Positions 8,153 to 20,090 of a DNA stretch of 64,000 nt are shown piece after piece (the first letter of the stretch is position 1; every line of letters starts with the position of its first letter). A program made the translations under genes and the position numbers. The stretch is from an uncultured Geobacteraceae bacterium (GTDB lineage: Bacteria; Desulfobacterota; Desulfuromonadia; Geobacterales; Pseudopelobacteraceae), in contig CAIQWT010000017.1 in NCBI GenBank assembly GCA_903875605.1, forward strand, positions 49,715 through 113,714. The letters run 5' to 3'. The notes under the pieces are model-generated. The model did no database searches and was not told the origin of the DNA. It saw nothing but the letters and a program-made list of their open reading frames with translations.

Positions 8153-9982
8153 ATGTGCGGCATTGTTGGATATGTCGGAAATCAGGACGCCACACCGGTA
8201 ATTATGGGCGGGTTGAGGCTGTTGGAATATCGCGGCTACGACTCTGCCGGAATATGCACCATGGATGACGGTGATGTAGATATAAGGCGCAGCGCCGGAA
8301 AACTGGTGAATCTGGAACGACTCCTCAAGGAACATCCGTTACACGGAACTATCGGCATCGGCCATACCCGTTGGGCCACACACGGTAAACCAACCGTTGC
8401 AAACGCCCATCCGCATAAAGGTGGCTCAGTAGTTGTTGTGCATAATGGTATTATTGAAAACTATCTGTTGCTGAAGGAAGATTTGGCCAATAAAGGGCAT
8501 GATTTCACGTCAGAAACTGATTCAGAGGTTATTTCACACCTCATCGATGAAAAACTCAAAACAGCAGAATCTCTCGAGAGTGCTGTCCAGCAGGCTTTGC
8601 GGGATTTACAGGGTGCATATGCTCTGTGTATTTTGAGTCACAAGGACGATAAAACATTGATTGCGGCCAAATCCGGTTCTCCAATGGTTATTGGAATACG
8701 AGGTAATGAATATTTTGTGGCCTCAGATATGCCGGCCATTATTGCCAACACGCGGAAAATGGTCATCATGGAGGATGGGGAAATCGCTGTGTTCAGGAAT
8801 GGTGGTGTGAAATTCACCACTACTTGTGGAGATGAAATTACCAAGGAGTCCCGGTATATAGACTGGTCGCCAATGAAAGCGGAGAAGAATGGTTACCCGA
8901 ATTTTATGCTGAAAGAAATATACGAACAACCGCTGGCCATCAGGAATGTGTTTGCCGGTCGCTTACGGGAGGATGAAGGTGATGCATTTCTCGAAGGATT
9001 GAATTTAAATGACATGCAGCTAAACTCATTTGAAAGACTCTGTATTGTGGCGTGCGGCACTTCGTGGCATGCTGCATTGGTCGGAAAGTATTTGATCGAG
9101 GAACATTGCCGAATTCCGGTCGATGTTGATATCGCATCAGAATTTCGCTATCGAGATCCACTTGTCTCGAATAAAACATTGGTGATTGTGATCTCTCAAT
9201 CAGGTGAGACTGCAGACACGTTGGCTGCACTGCGTGAAGCAAAGAGTAAAAAAGCACACATCATATCCATCTGCAATGTTGTTGATTCGTCCATTCCGCG
9301 TGAATCAGATGGTGTCATTTTCACGCATGCCGGCCTAGAAATAGGAGTTGCTTCGACCAAAGCGTTTACAACGCAGCTCGTAGCTCTCTATCTCTTGACA
9401 ATCCGACTTGGGCGAGCAAACGGCATCATAGGCCTGAAAAAGGGTCAGGAAATGATCTCCGCTCTCTATGAACTCCCGGCTCTGGTTGAAAAAACATTGA
9501 AACTTGATGATCAGATTGAGGAGATTGCCTGTGAGCACTTGACTTCATGGGATGCGATTTATCTTGGTCGTGGCATCAGTTACGCCATTGCACTTGAAGG
9601 TGCCCTCAAGCTGAAGGAAATATCGTATATCCACGCAGATGGATATCCCTCCGGTGAGATGAAGCATGGGCCGATTGCCCTGATCGACAGAGAAATGCCG
9701 GTTTTTGTCCTGGCACCTAACGACCGGCACCTTGTCAAGGTCAGGTCCAATATGGAAGAGGTCATCACCCGTGGCGGCAATGTTGTTGTTCTCTGCTCGG
9801 AGGGCGACCTTGAAACCGGAAAAAGAGCTAAATACACCCTGTTAATACCTTGGGCGGGAGAAGCACTGTCGCCGGTGCTGTTCACCGTAGCACTTCAGCT
9901 TCTGGCATATAATATTGCAATATTAAAAGGTAAGGACGTTGATCAGCCAAGGAATCTGGCAAAAAGCGTCACTGTGGAGTGA
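8153..9982 (+). CDS. glmS: Glutamine-fructose-6-phosphate aminotransferase (isomerising)
   Basis: 609 residues. It converts fructose-6-phosphate and glutamine to glucosamine-6-phosphate, the first step to UDP-GlcNAc. The N-terminal glutaminase domain begins MCGIVGYVG, where Cys2 becomes the N-terminal nucleophile, and includes EYRGYDSAG and TRWATHGKP. Two SIS sugar-isomerase domains follow (about 290-420 and 460-590), with [15 protein letters not shown] and [20 protein letters not shown]. The start at 8153 is fixed by the essential Cys2 and by GGGGGA 6 bases upstream. Its place between EPS regulators and a kinase suggests it feeds amino-sugar precursors to the polysaccharide; a housekeeping role is equally possible. 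Confidence 0.97.
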   Translation: MCGIVGYVGNQDATPVIMGGLRLLEYRGYDSAGICTMDDGDVDIRRSAGKLVNLERLLKEHPLHGTIGIGHTRWATHGKPTVANAHPHKGGSVVVVHNGIIENYLLLKEDLANKGHDFTSETDSEVISHLIDEKLKTAESLESAVQQALRDLQGAYALCILSHKDDKTLIAAKSGSPMVIGIRGNEYFVASDMPAIIANTRKMVIMEDGEIAVFRNGGVKFTTTCGDEITKESRYIDWSPMKAEKNGYPNFMLKEIYEQPLAIRNVFAGRLREDEGDAFLEGLNLNDMQLNSFERLCIVACGTSWHAALVGKYLIEEHCRIPVDVDIASEFRYRDPLVSNKTLVIVISQSGETADTLAALREAKSKKAHIISICNVVDSSIPRESDGVIFTHAGLEIGVASTKAFTTQLVALYLLTIRLGRANGIIGLKKGQEMISALYELPALVEKTLKLDDQIEEIACEHLTSWDAIYLGRGISYAIALEGALKLKEISYIHADGYPSGEMKHGPIALIDREMPVFVLAPNDRHLVKVRSNMEEVITRGGNVVVLCSEGDLETGKRAKYTLLIPWAGEALSPVLFTVALQLLAYNIAILKGKDVDQPRNLAKSVTVE

Positions 9983-9985
9983 GCA

Positions 9986-12877
9986 TTGACACAAAATAAC
10001 CGAATAATGATCGTTGAGGATGAGACTACTGCAGCCCACCAGCTCAAAAAGGCCTTGGCACGCCTCGGCTACGATGTTGTTAAGATAATTGATAACGGCG
10101 AGGAATCCATTGAAACGGCAAAAGCCTTGCGTCCCGATCTGATCCTGATGGATGTATCACTCAAGGGACAGATGGACGGCGTCACCGCAGCCAACAGAAT
10201 CTCTGCAGAAATGAATATACCGATTATCTTTCTTACGGCACATGGAGATGATGCCACCTTTTCCCGTACTAAGAGTGCCAATCCGTATGCATTTCTTGAA
10301 AAACCGGTCAACCTCAACCACCTCAAGCACAGCGTTGAGATGGCGATCTACAAGCAGGAGCAGGAGCGTATCCGGAAGCAGATGGAGAATGAACTACGGT
10401 TGAGCGAGCTGAAAACGCTTGCGCTGTTGAAGACTATTCCCGACATGATTTTCCATTGCAGGAATGACGGTACTATACTGTATTGCCAACGTCCAGATTC
10501 CGCAGATTTTACATTTATAACTGACAATCCGATTGGCAAGAAGATCACTGATGTTCTGTCGTCAGGCACAGACAGTTATACAAATAAAGACTTACAAGAT
10601 TGGTTTCCGAGTGATGATCTGCGCCTTTGTTTACAAATACTGTCTCTGCAAAATCGGCACTTTCTTGAATTACGCTCTGTCCGCTATGGTGATAAAGAAC
10701 AGTTGGTAATCGTACGGGATATCACTGAACGAAAACTGGCGGATGATAGGCTGCTGCGTTATATGGAGGAGTTGAAAACGTCACAACGTCTGATTGAACA
10801 ACAGTCCCATGAGTTGATTAGCGCGCACAATAAAGCCGAAACAGCCAATCAGGCAAAAAGTGACTTTCTGGCGACCATGAGCCACGAAATACGTACCCCC
10901 ATGAACAGTGTCATCGGACTATCCGACCTGCTGTTACAAACCCCGTTATCCGAACAGCAGAGCTCCTTTGCCAATGGCATACTCGGTTCCGCAACTGCCT
11001 TGCTTGACATTATCAACGACATCCTAGATTTTTCAAAGGTTGAGTCAGGAAAAATTGATATAAAATTGGCTCCCTTTGATTTGCGCTCACTGTGCGAGAG
11101 CGTGAGCGAACTGCTCGCACCGAAAGCAAATGCCACGGAGGTTGAGCTCATTCTCAGTTACCCTCCTGAGATCCCGACGCATCTGATTGGAGATGCAGGG
11201 CGTATCAGTCAGGTGTTGTTAAATCTTGTAGGCAATGCAATTAAATTCACCGCTTCTGGGCATATCATTCTTGACGTGGAGTGTCTCGGCACTGGTGTCG
11301 GAGAGACCCTTCTTAAAATAAATGTATCTGATACCGGCATTGGTATCTCGGTAGACGCGATTACCCAGCTGTTCAACCGTTTTTATCAGGTGAAATCGGT
11401 TTCATGCGGCACGAGCGGGGGCACCGGACTCGGACTTGCTATCTGCAAAAGCCTGGTGGAAATGATGGGTGGTACAATTGGTGTGAAAAGCAGAGATGGC
11501 AAAGGCTCTACCTTCTGGTTTACCCTGGCATTACCGCTCGACACGTCACACAGAGAGCCGGCGACGCATTCAGGGTTGACCGGTGTTCGCGTGTTGATTG
11601 TTGACGATATCCGCCAGAATCGCCTGATTCTCGGCAAATATCTTACCTTTCGGGGTCTGCGCTGTAGTCTGGCGTATTCAGGAGAGCATGCGTTAAAAAT
11701 GATGAAAAGTGCCCGGCGTGATAATGATCCCTTCCGGATTGCGCTGATTGATAAGAATATGCCAGGGATAAGCGGCTTGTCTCTAGGTTGTAGCATAAAG
11801 GCAGATGACGACATAAGAGAGTCTCAGCTGATACTTCTCGCGCCACTTTCCCCTGAGACGGGATTGAGTGCTGTCTTTCCTGACTCTATGTTTTCGGCGG
11901 TATTGACCAAACCGTTCCACCAGCATCGGGTTATAGATGCCGTTACCATTGTTGCTCACTGTGCACAGCAGACGAATTGCGGCGTCAACAGGGACGCTTT
12001 GACGACTAATCCGGATAGCATTATTTCTCAGGAGCCCCACAAATATATGCGTGTTCTCGTGGCTGAGGACAATCACTCGAGTCAGGTTGTTGCGGCAACA
12101 ATGCTGCAGTGTATCGGGTGCAAGGTAGATGTTGTCGCCTGCGGGAAAGATGCCGTTACTATGGTTAGTAAGCATAACTACGATATGGTCTTTATGGACT
12201 GCAACATGCCGAATATGAATGGGTTCGAGGCCACTAAAGAAATTCGACGGTTGGAAAGTATCAATAGGCACACAATTATCGTTGCGCTCACCGCAAATGC
12301 TGTCAAGGGTTTTCGTGAAAAGTGCCTCGCAGCCGGAATGGATGAGTACCTAAGTAAACCGATCCGTTTCAGTAAGCTGCAGGAAACAGTGGTTCGCTGG
12401 TCAACGCCGCTACGACGTCTTACGTCGCGTGCCGAGGTGCCTCCCGAGTGTGAGGTTATGCGCAAAACAAATCAGAGCAAGATGTTTGATATGGCTCGAC
12501 TGCAAAAAATGAGTGCCATGTTCAAAAAAGTCGGGAAAGATTTTGTGCCGGCGGTGATAGATCCGTATTTGGAAAGTGTCGAAAATAATATTCCGACGCT
12601 GCGTGCTGCAGTAGCCGGGAAAGATTATTCAGAGGTGTATAAAACCGCACATTTCCTTCTCGGCGGGAGTAAAAACCTCGGGTTGCTGAAACTCTCAGAA
12701 ATTTGTATCGGCCTTCAGGATAACGCTAAATGTGACAACCATGACATCATTCGGGAGCTCGTAAGTGCCATGGAGCAGGAACTTCCTCTGGTTAAGGCCC
12801 ATGTGGATGACTGGCGGGAGAAGGGGCATGTTCGAGAAGTGGTTGTCGGAGTGGCGGAGGGCGCAGCCTGCTGTTGA
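9986..12877 (+). CDS. Hybrid histidine kinase: REC-PAS-HisKA-HATPase-REC-REC-HPt
   Basis: 963 residues, predicted cytoplasmic. Order: receiver (about 5-120, [12 protein letters not shown]), PAS-like segment (about 140-250), coiled coil, dimerisation domain with phospho-His300 in [12 protein letters not shown], ATPase domain (about 410-525), a second receiver (about 535-650, with [13 protein letters not shown]), a third receiver (about 685-805, with [11 protein letters not shown]) and a C-terminal HPt domain with the phospho-His motif [12 protein letters not shown]. It can therefore run a full internal phosphorelay. The TTG start at 9986 is 3 bases after the glmS stop, with GGAG 6 bases upstream, so it is co-transcribed with glmS. 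No partner is indicated. Confidence 0.9.
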   Translation: MTQNNRIMIVEDETTAAHQLKKALARLGYDVVKIIDNGEESIETAKALRPDLILMDVSLKGQMDGVTAANRISAEMNIPIIFLTAHGDDATFSRTKSANPYAFLEKPVNLNHLKHSVEMAIYKQEQERIRKQMENELRLSELKTLALLKTIPDMIFHCRNDGTILYCQRPDSADFTFITDNPIGKKITDVLSSGTDSYTNKDLQDWFPSDDLRLCLQILSLQNRHFLELRSVRYGDKEQLVIVRDITERKLADDRLLRYMEELKTSQRLIEQQSHELISAHNKAETANQAKSDFLATMSHEIRTPMNSVIGLSDLLLQTPLSEQQSSFANGILGSATALLDIINDILDFSKVESGKIDIKLAPFDLRSLCESVSELLAPKANATEVELILSYPPEIPTHLIGDAGRISQVLLNLVGNAIKFTASGHIILDVECLGTGVGETLLKINVSDTGIGISVDAITQLFNRFYQVKSVSCGTSGGTGLGLAICKSLVEMMGGTIGVKSRDGKGSTFWFTLALPLDTSHREPATHSGLTGVRVLIVDDIRQNRLILGKYLTFRGLRCSLAYSGEHALKMMKSARRDNDPFRIALIDKNMPGISGLSLGCSIKADDDIRESQLILLAPLSPETGLSAVFPDSMFSAVLTKPFHQHRVIDAVTIVAHCAQQTNCGVNRDALTTNPDSIISQEPHKYMRVLVAEDNHSSQVVAATMLQCIGCKVDVVACGKDAVTMVSKHNYDMVFMDCNMPNMNGFEATKEIRRLESINRHTIIVALTANAVKGFREKCLAAGMDEYLSKPIRFSKLQETVVRWSTPLRRLTSRAEVPPECEVMRKTNQSKMFDMARLQKMSAMFKKVGKDFVPAVIDPYLESVENNIPTLRAAVAGKDYSEVYKTAHFLLGGSKNLGLLKLSEICIGLQDNAKCDNHDIIRELVSAMEQELPLVKAHVDDWREKGHVREVVVGVAEGAACC

Positions 12878-12919
12878 ATCCCCGCAGGGGGGAAGGCGTA
12901 TTCTGATATCGCTGGTTTT

Positions 12920-15022
12920 TTAGTCATACGACTGGCCGAACAGCGCGTGGACGTCTCCTGCCGGAACGGGCCGGCTGAATAAATACCCCTGGCCCTTCTG
13001 ACAACCATGAACAGTAAGAAAACCTTTCTGAATTTCATTCTCAATGCCTTCAGCAACGACATCTAATTCCAAGCTTCTGGCTAACGCAATGATTGCAGAG
13101 ATGACTGGAGCCTTCTCGTTAATATCCGAGATGTCCGCCACAAATGACCGGTCTATCTTGAGAGTATCAACCGGCATACTCTGTAAATATTGTAATGAAG
13201 AGTACCCCGTACCAAAATCGTCTATGGCTAGTGAAATTCCTATCTGTTTAAGTTCCAAAAGTGTTGCAGAAGAAGCGGCAATATCCAGCATTAGTACCCC
13301 CTCGGTAATCTCTATTTGAAGCGTCCGGGGTGCAATATTGTGTGTATTGATTTCCTGCCGTATAAAGGATGCCAGATCATTGCGCGTGATGCTCTTGCCG
13401 GAAAGGTTAATGGCAATCTGTATTCCCGGGGGCATTCCAGTGGCCTGCCATACGCCGATCTGTCGACATACGTCAACTATTACCCAGCGGTCAATGTCGC
13501 AGATCAGATTGTTTTTTTCTGCTATCGGGATAAATTTTTCCGGAGAAACGGAGCCAATTTTCGGGTTGTTCCAACGGATAAGCGCCTCAAAACCCACGAT
13601 ACGTTTTGACGTCAAATCAACTTGCGGCTGGTAATACATCGAGAACTCGTTATTCATTATGGCCATTTTGAGCTCTTTTTCCAGTTCGAGCACGAGCGTT
13701 GCCGATTCATGCATTGACGGATTAAAGTACTGGAATGCATTCTTTCCATTTTCCTTGGCTGAATACATGGCAATGTCAGCGTGTTTGATCAAAGTATCTG
13801 TGTCAGGGCTGTCGTCGGGAAAAATACTGATGCCGATACTGGCGGTAACCACGACTTCAGTTGTTTCCAGAAGTACAGGACGCCGTATGTTGCCTATTAT
13901 GCGCTGCGCTATCGTAGCGACATCTTCACTGTTTTTAAGGTGTTCGATAATTACCACGAATTCATCTCCCCCAAGGCGCGCAATCATTCCGGCTGAAGCA
14001 AAATCATCGCTGCGAAGACTCTCTTTCAGCCGCAACGCCAGTTGCTGCAGCAGACAATCGCCGGAAAGATGCCCAAGCGTGTCGTTGATACTCTTAAATC
14101 CGTCTATGTCGATAAAAAGCATGGCAAAGCGTTTATTGTCAGTCAGTGATCTGGAATGAATCCGCTTGAGATGATCCAGGAAGAGGGCGCGGTTGGGCAG
14201 ACCGGTTAATGTGTCGAAAAAAGCCAGTTGGCGGATTTGACTTTCCGTTGCCTTACGTTCAGTAATGTCCTGTATAGATCCCTCTAGCCGAATTGGCACT
14301 CCATTCTGATCAAAGATGACCGCCGCCTCTGTATGGACGAAACATGACTTGCCGTCACTGAGCAGCAACTGGTGATCGATGCTGTATGATGAGCCTGATG
14401 CAATTGCCTGGCTGGTTGTGTCCATTACCAGCTTACGATCAACAGGATGGACCGAGTTGATAAAAGTCTGGAAAGAAGAATCAAAGCCGTGCGGATCAAA
14501 GTGGAAAATATGCTGTACCTCATCGGAAAACCACATTTTGTCAGATTGTAATTCCCATTCCCATGACCCCATACCGGCAAGTAGCTGGGCATGAGCAAGA
14601 CGCTTTTCATTTTTTTTAAGGTTTGCAAACGATTTAGTCGCCTGCAGAAGAAAACTGATGCGGTATCCGATCAAAGACCAGGGAACCGGCTTGGTAATGA
14701 AATCGGTGACTCCCAGGTCGTATGCCCGCTGAATTGATAATACATCGTCAAGCCCGGTCATCATCAATATAGGAATCTCTGAAATACCCGGTGTCCTTTT
14801 CAGATGTGTACATACTTCGAAACCATCCATACCCGGCATTGATACATCCAGAAGGAGAAGATCCGGAATCACGTTTTCCAGAAGCAGCAATGCCTGCATG
14901 CCATCTTCAGCTTCATCAAAGCTCACCCCAAGCGAATCTAATACGGAACTCATCATCATGCGTACAGACGGATCATCATCAACAATCATTACGTGATTGG
15001 CGCTGTCTGATAGTTGGTTCAT
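12920..15022 (-). CDS. Response regulator with PAS, GGDEF and EAL domains (c-di-GMP turnover)
   Basis: 700 residues: receiver (about 11-130, LLLDVSMPGMDG), PAS (about 150-260), GGDEF (about 270-430) and EAL (about 445-690). The cyclase motif ARLGGDEFVV is intact. The phosphodiesterase motifs EALIRWNNP, EITEGVLM and DDFGTGYSSLQYL are also intact, so either or both activities may be live. An RSDD lies upstream of GGDEF but about five residues further away than a standard RxxD I-site. It is the last gene of the operon that begins with the TonB receptor, 12 bases after a hybrid kinase, and is a likely output of that kinase. Confidence 0.92.
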   Translation of the reverse strand: MNQLSDSANHVMIVDDDPSVRMMMSSVLDSLGVSFDEAEDGMQALLLLENVIPDLLLLDVSMPGMDGFEVCTHLKRTPGISEIPILMMTGLDDVLSIQRAYDLGVTDFITKPVPWSLIGYRISFLLQATKSFANLKKNEKRLAHAQLLAGMGSWEWELQSDKMWFSDEVQHIFHFDPHGFDSSFQTFINSVHPVDRKLVMDTTSQAIASGSSYSIDHQLLLSDGKSCFVHTEAAVIFDQNGVPIRLEGSIQDITERKATESQIRQLAFFDTLTGLPNRALFLDHLKRIHSRSLTDNKRFAMLFIDIDGFKSINDTLGHLSGDCLLQQLALRLKESLRSDDFASAGMIARLGGDEFVVIIEHLKNSEDVATIAQRIIGNIRRPVLLETTEVVVTASIGISIFPDDSPDTDTLIKHADIAMYSAKENGKNAFQYFNPSMHESATLVLELEKELKMAIMNNEFSMYYQPQVDLTSKRIVGFEALIRWNNPKIGSVSPEKFIPIAEKNNLICDIDRWVIVDVCRQIGVWQATGMPPGIQIAINLSGKSITRNDLASFIRQEINTHNIAPRTLQIEITEGVLMLDIAASSATLLELKQIGISLAIDDFGTGYSSLQYLQSMPVDTLKIDRSFVADISDINEKAPVISAIIALARSLELDVVAEGIENEIQKGFLTVHGCQKGQGYLFSRPVPAGDVHALFGQSYD

Positions 15023-15034
15023 GGTGCATTTCTC

Positions 15035-17056
15035 CTAATACAGAAAGCAGGATTGTTCGGAAATTAATTTCGATATCGGTAACATGCCGGCTTTATCGTG
15101 CTCCCTGTTAATCAACTGACTCTCAATGATTCCCCGTGAAGCGTTAGCCGACAGTTCCGGCGGCCGGATATAGCCGGATACTTCACGCGGCGATAACCAC
15201 TTCAGCAATACTTTTGCCATTTCATCCTTTTTCACCGGCTTTGCCAGATAGTCATTCATACCCGCTTCAAGGCACTGCTCGCGATCTTCCTTCATTGCAT
15301 TGGCAGTCATGGCGACAATCGTGACTTCATGATTGAGGACTTTCGAGCATGGGCTGCGGATCAGTGAGGTTGCATCAAAGCCGTTCATCTCCGGCATCAG
15401 GCAGTCCATCAACACCACATCATAGTTTGTTGACTCAAGTGCATTGACAGCTTCCTGTCCATTCGCAACGACGTCGGCCTTGTAGCCCAGTCTGTTCAGC
15501 AGCGCCTGAGCAACTTTCTGGTTGATGATGTCGTCTTCGACCAACAGTATCCTGGCCTCGGGTCGGACCTCGCAGTTTTGCTCTTTTATGCCAGTGTGCC
15601 GGGTGAAGATACCCGAGGATACTTCTGACGTCTTGACCCGGGAAGCGGTACTGGATACGGCTTCGGCGTTTTGCTTTTCGAAACGGGACGTAAACCAGAA
15701 GGTGGAACCTTTTCCTTCACAGCTCTCTACACCAATTTTACCGCCCATCAACTCAGCCAGTTGTTTGCAGATTGCCAGTCCCAGTCCGGTGCCGCCATAG
15801 TTACGGGTAGTGGAACTCTCAGCCTGGGTGAACGGATCGAAAATTGCGGCGCGCCTGTTTTCCGGTATGCCGATTCCTGTATCTTGAACAGAAAACCTAA
15901 TCACGGCCGCTTCACACCGATCAGTTTCAATCTCAGCGCTGATTACAACCTTGCCTGTCGGGGTGAATTTAATCGCGTTACCGACCAGGTTTGTTATGAT
16001 CTGACCTAACCGCCCCGGATCACCCTTCAGATTCGACGGCATATCAGGATTAATGTGACAGATCAGCTCTAGTCCGGCATCAGCAGCCCGTTTTGCCAGC
16101 AGACAGGCAGTATCGTTCAGGGTAGCGCGCAGATCAAAGTCAACTATGTCAATATCGAGTTTGCCAGCCTCTATTTTGGAGAAATCGAGGATGTCATTGA
16201 TCAACACAATCATATTTTCGCCGCTTTGGCGGACGAGTTCGGCATATTCCCGCTGTTCATTATCCAACTCAGTTTCCAGCAACACACCGGTAAAACCGAT
16301 AACAACGTTCATCGGCGTTCGAATCTCGTGACTCATGCAGGCCAAAAAAGCGCCCTTGGTGATGTTGGCCTCTTCAGCGGCGGATTTAGCCAGGAGTAGT
16401 TTCTCCTCTATCACCTTCTGCCCGGATATATCGCGTCCCACCGCCTGATATTCGAGCAGGACTCCTTCAGATGAAAATATCCCCCGCTGTGTCCAGCGCT
16501 GCCAGTGCAGCTCGCCGGCGGGCGTTATAATTCGGTGCGTGTAATCAACCAATGGATTCTCGCTGGTGATTTCAGACAGCAGTCCCATGATCTTTGACAG
16601 ATCCGGTTCGGGAATGTTCGGAACAAAATCCGAGTTGATCAATTTTTCCTGACTCATACCGTAATATCGTGCATACTCCCCGTTCACAAAAGTGAGCCGT
16701 CCCGTCGGAAGATAGCGGCAGATTAACTCTGTCTGGTCTTCAATGATGGACAGATAACGATTCCGCGAAACCTCCAGTTCATGCTGAACAGCGTGCAGTT
16801 CCTTGTTTTGCATCTCCAGCTCATTCTGGTGAATCAGCAGTTCCTGTTGTATGCGGCTAAGTTCTTTATTCTGAGCCTCCAATTCTTCCAGTGCGTTTAC
16901 GTACCACGCTTTTGCATCTAATCTGCTTCGCATCGCAATCGGGGTATAAACCTGTTCACAATTAGGACAATACCCGCTTGTTATGACTTCCTGTTCAAGG
17001 AGCAGGGCATCATCCTCGGAATCGTCAATGATCAACACTCCATGTTGCGCTATCAT
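15035..17056 (-). CDS. Hybrid histidine kinase with a truncated N-terminal receiver
   Basis: 673 residues. Residues 1-45 look like the first half of a receiver ([18 protein letters not shown]) but break off before the strand that would carry the phospho-acceptor Asp, and run into a coiled coil ([17 protein letters not shown] and onward). A PAS domain (about 100-225), HisKA with [14 protein letters not shown], HATPase and a complete C-terminal receiver (about 505-625, [13 protein letters not shown]) follow. The ATG at 17056 overlaps the upstream stop as ATGA and has GGAG 7 bases before it, so it is preferred over the ATG at 17080. No membrane segment is seen; it is probably driven by the upstream membrane sensor. 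Confidence 0.9.
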   Translation of the reverse strand: MIAQHGVLIIDDSEDDALLLEQEVITSGYCPNCEQVYTPIAMRSRLDAKAWYVNALEELEAQNKELSRIQQELLIHQNELEMQNKELHAVQHELEVSRNRYLSIIEDQTELICRYLPTGRLTFVNGEYARYYGMSQEKLINSDFVPNIPEPDLSKIMGLLSEITSENPLVDYTHRIITPAGELHWQRWTQRGIFSSEGVLLEYQAVGRDISGQKVIEEKLLLAKSAAEEANITKGAFLACMSHEIRTPMNVVIGFTGVLLETELDNEQREYAELVRQSGENMIVLINDILDFSKIEAGKLDIDIVDFDLRATLNDTACLLAKRAADAGLELICHINPDMPSNLKGDPGRLGQIITNLVGNAIKFTPTGKVVISAEIETDRCEAAVIRFSVQDTGIGIPENRRAAIFDPFTQAESSTTRNYGGTGLGLAICKQLAELMGGKIGVESCEGKGSTFWFTSRFEKQNAEAVSSTASRVKTSEVSSGIFTRHTGIKEQNCEVRPEARILLVEDDIINQKVAQALLNRLGYKADVVANGQEAVNALESTNYDVVLMDCLMPEMNGFDATSLIRSPCSKVLNHEVTIVAMTANAMKEDREQCLEAGMNDYLAKPVKKDEMAKVLLKWLSPREVSGYIRPPELSANASRGIIESQLINREHDKAGMLPISKLISEQSCFLY

Positions 17057-19518
17057 ATAGTTTCTCCATTTGATTCCCATCCTTGTGTGGTTGTCTTATT
17101 CTCAACATATACCTCGAGCTGTGTTCTGGCTTCATGAAATCCCTCCTCTATTCTTGTGAAAATTGTCAGATCTTCCGGCAAGAGCCCCTCCCGGCAGATG
17201 CCCTCAAGCTCTAGGCAGTGCTCTGCCAGCCAGGTAGCACCCAGATTGGCGCTGCCGGACTTGAGGCGATGGCTTGCGCCGGTTATGACTGCCGCATCCC
17301 CGGCAGAATAACCATTACGTATCGCGTCAATCTGACGGACGCCATCCTCAAAATACAGGTTTATAACCTTCTGCAGCAAATCAGGTTTTTCCGGGCGCTG
17401 CAGGGAATGTATTGCATCGAGGCAACTGGTATCTATCCTCCATTGTCCAAACACTGTCTCCGCAGAATCCGACGCCGGCGTAACTTCTGAGTATGTGATC
17501 TGTAAATTTTCTGTGAGGTTTTCGAATGGAGCGGTGTTTGAAAGCCAACGGGATAATACATCACCCAAACTGGCAATACTGAAAGGCTTTGTCAGGAAGT
17601 CATCCATGCCGGCATCAAGACAAGCCTGTCGTTCCCCCGTCATCGCGTGGGCGGTTACGGCAATAATGATCAGACGTTCAGAAATCTTGCTGTTATGGTG
17701 AGCTTCCAGCTCACGGATTCGCCGGGTCGACTCGAAACCATCCATGACCGGCATTTGGCAATCCATTAACACCACGTCATACCTTTTCCTACCGATTGCA
17801 TCCAGAGCTTCCACTCCATTACAGGCGGTATCAGTACGGCATCCAAGGAGTTCCAACATTCCGATTCCTACCTCAAGGTTCACCGGTGTATCTTCAACCA
17901 GGAGAGCATTTACCTCAAAATGGTATTTTTTGTTGTGGTGCACCTGCTGGATGGGGGAGATAGTACATCCGTTCTGGCTGCGTCCAAGCTTTACCGTGAA
18001 AAAGAAGGAGCTCCCCACATTGGGGATGCTCTCTACATACAGCTCACCACACATCAAATGACTGATTTGCCTCGCTATGGACAGTCCGAGTCCGGTTCCG
18101 CCGAAACGGCGGCTCATAGAGCCGTCCGCCTGCGAGAATCTGGTAAATATCTCTTCCTGGGCGATTGCATCGATTCCGATCCCCGTATCTATGACGATGA
18201 ATTTGAGTTCCAGCTTTTCATCAACCTCTTCGAGGAGACTCACCAACAGGGATACAACGCCGCGCTCGGTGAACTTAATGGCATTGCCAAGTAGGTTGAC
18301 GAGGATCTGCCGCAGTTTACTGACATCGCCGACGGCAAATTGCGGAACATCGGAATGGATGGAATAGGTGAAATCAAGCCCTTTCCGTTGGGCCAGTTGT
18401 ACAAACAGCTCAAAGGCTTCCGTAGTGGCGGCGTGGAGGTCAAAAACTTGATTTTCTAGCTCAAGTTTGCCGGCCTCAAGCTTTGAAAAATCGAGTATGT
18501 CATTGATGATGGTCAGCAGAGACTCCCCCGACGATTTTATCATAAGCAGCTGTCGGCGCTGCTGCACAGCAAACTCAGAATTGAGCAGGAGTTCCGTTAT
18601 GCCGAGTATCCCATTCATCGGTGTACGGATTTCATGGCTCATGTTGGCCAGAAACTGGGACTTGGCACTATTGGACTTTTCTGCCTCTTCTTTAGCCTTT
18701 TGCAGCGAGATATTGTTATCTATCAGTTGATTCGTGCGAATCAGAACCTGCTGCTCCAGATCATGATTGTGATGTTGAAGCTGTTTTTCCTGCTCCTCTA
18801 TGCGGTCTATCATTTCGTCGAAATAGCGCATCAGGTCGCCAAGTTCATCCATGCGGGATGAATTAAGGCGCACGGTATATTGGTGGCTTGCTGAGATGTT
18901 TTGCATGGAGTCAGACATCTGCAGGATCGGGTCGGCAACAAATCTTTTCAGATACCCTGATATGAAGTAGACCGCAACTATTGCCAGGGTGAATATAACT
19001 AGCACGAGCAGTAAAAACTGCTGCAATTTGACGTAAACCTTGTCGTTGGAGGCGACCATCAAAACATGTCCCAGGGTTATTCCGGTCTGGTCGACAATCG
19101 GCTTCGACACAGCTATATTACTATACCAATCCCTAAGGCTGCTATTTTGAGAATCACGCTGTATGTCGGCCAGGTTATCCTTAGAATGTGGTATACCTGA
19201 TTCGTAATCAGCAAACAGATTATTGTCAGTGGCAACAATATAGGCTGAAAGAATGCTTGTGGATGCTCTCAGCCCCTGCAGGACTGCATTTCCGTCATTT
19301 TGATCCCCGAAAAGCATGGCATATTCCGCATTTCGGGCGATGATTGCTGCCGTGGCTGAAGCGTCGTCCCTGATAGACTTGGCGGTGGTAATTACCTCAT
19401 AGATCGTGAAGGTGATCATCACCAGGCCGAGAACAGTGGCGCTGGTGGCAAGAAGCATCATGGTTAGTTTCCTGCGGATCGAGGTATTGTTTATTATATT
19501 TTCTAAGGATTGTTTCAT
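17053..19518 (-). CDS. Membrane hybrid histidine kinase with CHASE8 sensor, receiver and HPt
   Basis: 821 residues. Membrane segments at about 15-40 and 165-190 flank a periplasmic CHASE8-like domain ([20 protein letters not shown], then MLFGDQNDG). HAMP, coiled coil, HisKA with [15 protein letters not shown], HATPase, a receiver ([13 protein letters not shown]) and an HPt domain ([12 protein letters not shown]) follow. CHASE8 is the periplasmic domain of the diguanylate cyclase YfiN/TpbB, which is held inactive by YfiR. Here the same kind of sensor sits on a kinase directly after a YfiR gene (ATGA overlap). I infer that YfiR controls this kinase. Confidence 0.92.
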   Translation of the reverse strand: MKQSLENIINNTSIRRKLTMMLLATSATVLGLVMITFTIYEVITTAKSIRDDASATAAIIARNAEYAMLFGDQNDGNAVLQGLRASTSILSAYIVATDNNLFADYESGIPHSKDNLADIQRDSQNSSLRDWYSNIAVSKPIVDQTGITLGHVLMVASNDKVYVKLQQFLLLVLVIFTLAIVAVYFISGYLKRFVADPILQMSDSMQNISASHQYTVRLNSSRMDELGDLMRYFDEMIDRIEEQEKQLQHHNHDLEQQVLIRTNQLIDNNISLQKAKEEAEKSNSAKSQFLANMSHEIRTPMNGILGITELLLNSEFAVQQRRQLLMIKSSGESLLTIINDILDFSKLEAGKLELENQVFDLHAATTEAFELFVQLAQRKGLDFTYSIHSDVPQFAVGDVSKLRQILVNLLGNAIKFTERGVVSLLVSLLEEVDEKLELKFIVIDTGIGIDAIAQEEIFTRFSQADGSMSRRFGGTGLGLSIARQISHLMCGELYVESIPNVGSSFFFTVKLGRSQNGCTISPIQQVHHNKKYHFEVNALLVEDTPVNLEVGIGMLELLGCRTDTACNGVEALDAIGRKRYDVVLMDCQMPVMDGFESTRRIRELEAHHNSKISERLIIIAVTAHAMTGERQACLDAGMDDFLTKPFSIASLGDVLSRWLSNTAPFENLTENLQITYSEVTPASDSAETVFGQWRIDTSCLDAIHSLQRPEKPDLLQKVINLYFEDGVRQIDAIRNGYSAGDAAVITGASHRLKSGSANLGATWLAEHCLELEGICREGLLPEDLTIFTRIEEGFHEARTQLEVYVENKTTTQGWESNGETI

Positions 19519-20090
19519 GGCTTAAAGACCTCATTTGATGGTCTACCGTAGATATTCCTTGCGAGCCTCAAAAGCTGCGGATTCGGTTTCAGGCGGGCGT
19601 GGTGCATCTCCTGGATATTTACATCAAAGACAATCTTTCCATTTTCATCCACAAGCGACAACATTACTCCGCTTTTACTGAAATCATTTTTATCAGAGAG
19701 TGTCAGTACCGGTGTATTCCGGAAAAAATCAGCAATAGACGTTTGCTTTCCAAGTTCCGAACGGCTGATAAAAAGCACCTGACATTGTGCTGTCTCTTCA
19801 ATTGAGTTGAACTGGCGAAACACAACGTTTCGGTTCTGGATGATCTTTCCGCTTAATTTCGCTAATTCCTTGTCCAGTGGACTCCGTCCCAGGGTTGCAA
19901 TACAGAATTCGTTTTGTTGACTGAATGAGCTGTTCGGCCATTCGACATATTTGGCAAAGTTGAATATAAAGGCCGCCTTCAGCTTAAATTCCCCCGATGA
20001 CGTGTCCGCATGCCCTTGCAGTGACGAGCAGAAGAGGATTATAGCTGTCAGCCAGACGAATCTATGCTGGTTGGAAACTAGAAAGTCCAT
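19515..20090 (-). CDS. YfiR family (DUF4154) periplasmic protein
   Basis: 191 residues with an N-terminal signal peptide (about 1-28, hydrophobic core [16 protein letters not shown]). The core matches Yfi[28 protein letters not shown] and a C-terminal segment with [15 protein letters not shown] and LRLARNIYG. In Pseudomonas, YfiR is a periplasmic inhibitor of the CHASE8 cyclase YfiN. Here the start overlaps the TonB receptor by 13 bases and the stop overlaps the CHASE8 kinase by 4, so the three are translationally coupled. The signal that releases YfiR is unknown. Confidence 0.92.
   Translation of the reverse strand: MDFLVSNQHRFVWLTAIILFCSSLQGHADTSSGEFKLKAAFIFNFAKYVEWPNSSFSQQNEFCIATLGRSPLDKELAKLSGKIIQNRNVVFRQFNSIEETAQCQVLFISRSELGKQTSIADFFRNTPVLTLSDKNDFSKSGVMLSLVDENGKIVFDVNIQEMHHARLKPNPQLLRLARNIYGRPSNEVFKP

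Noticed and set aside
12880..12890. CCCC-GCA-GGGG hairpin between convergent genes as a terminator.
   Set aside because: The stem is only four pairs and has no T run on either strand; it is too weak to call.
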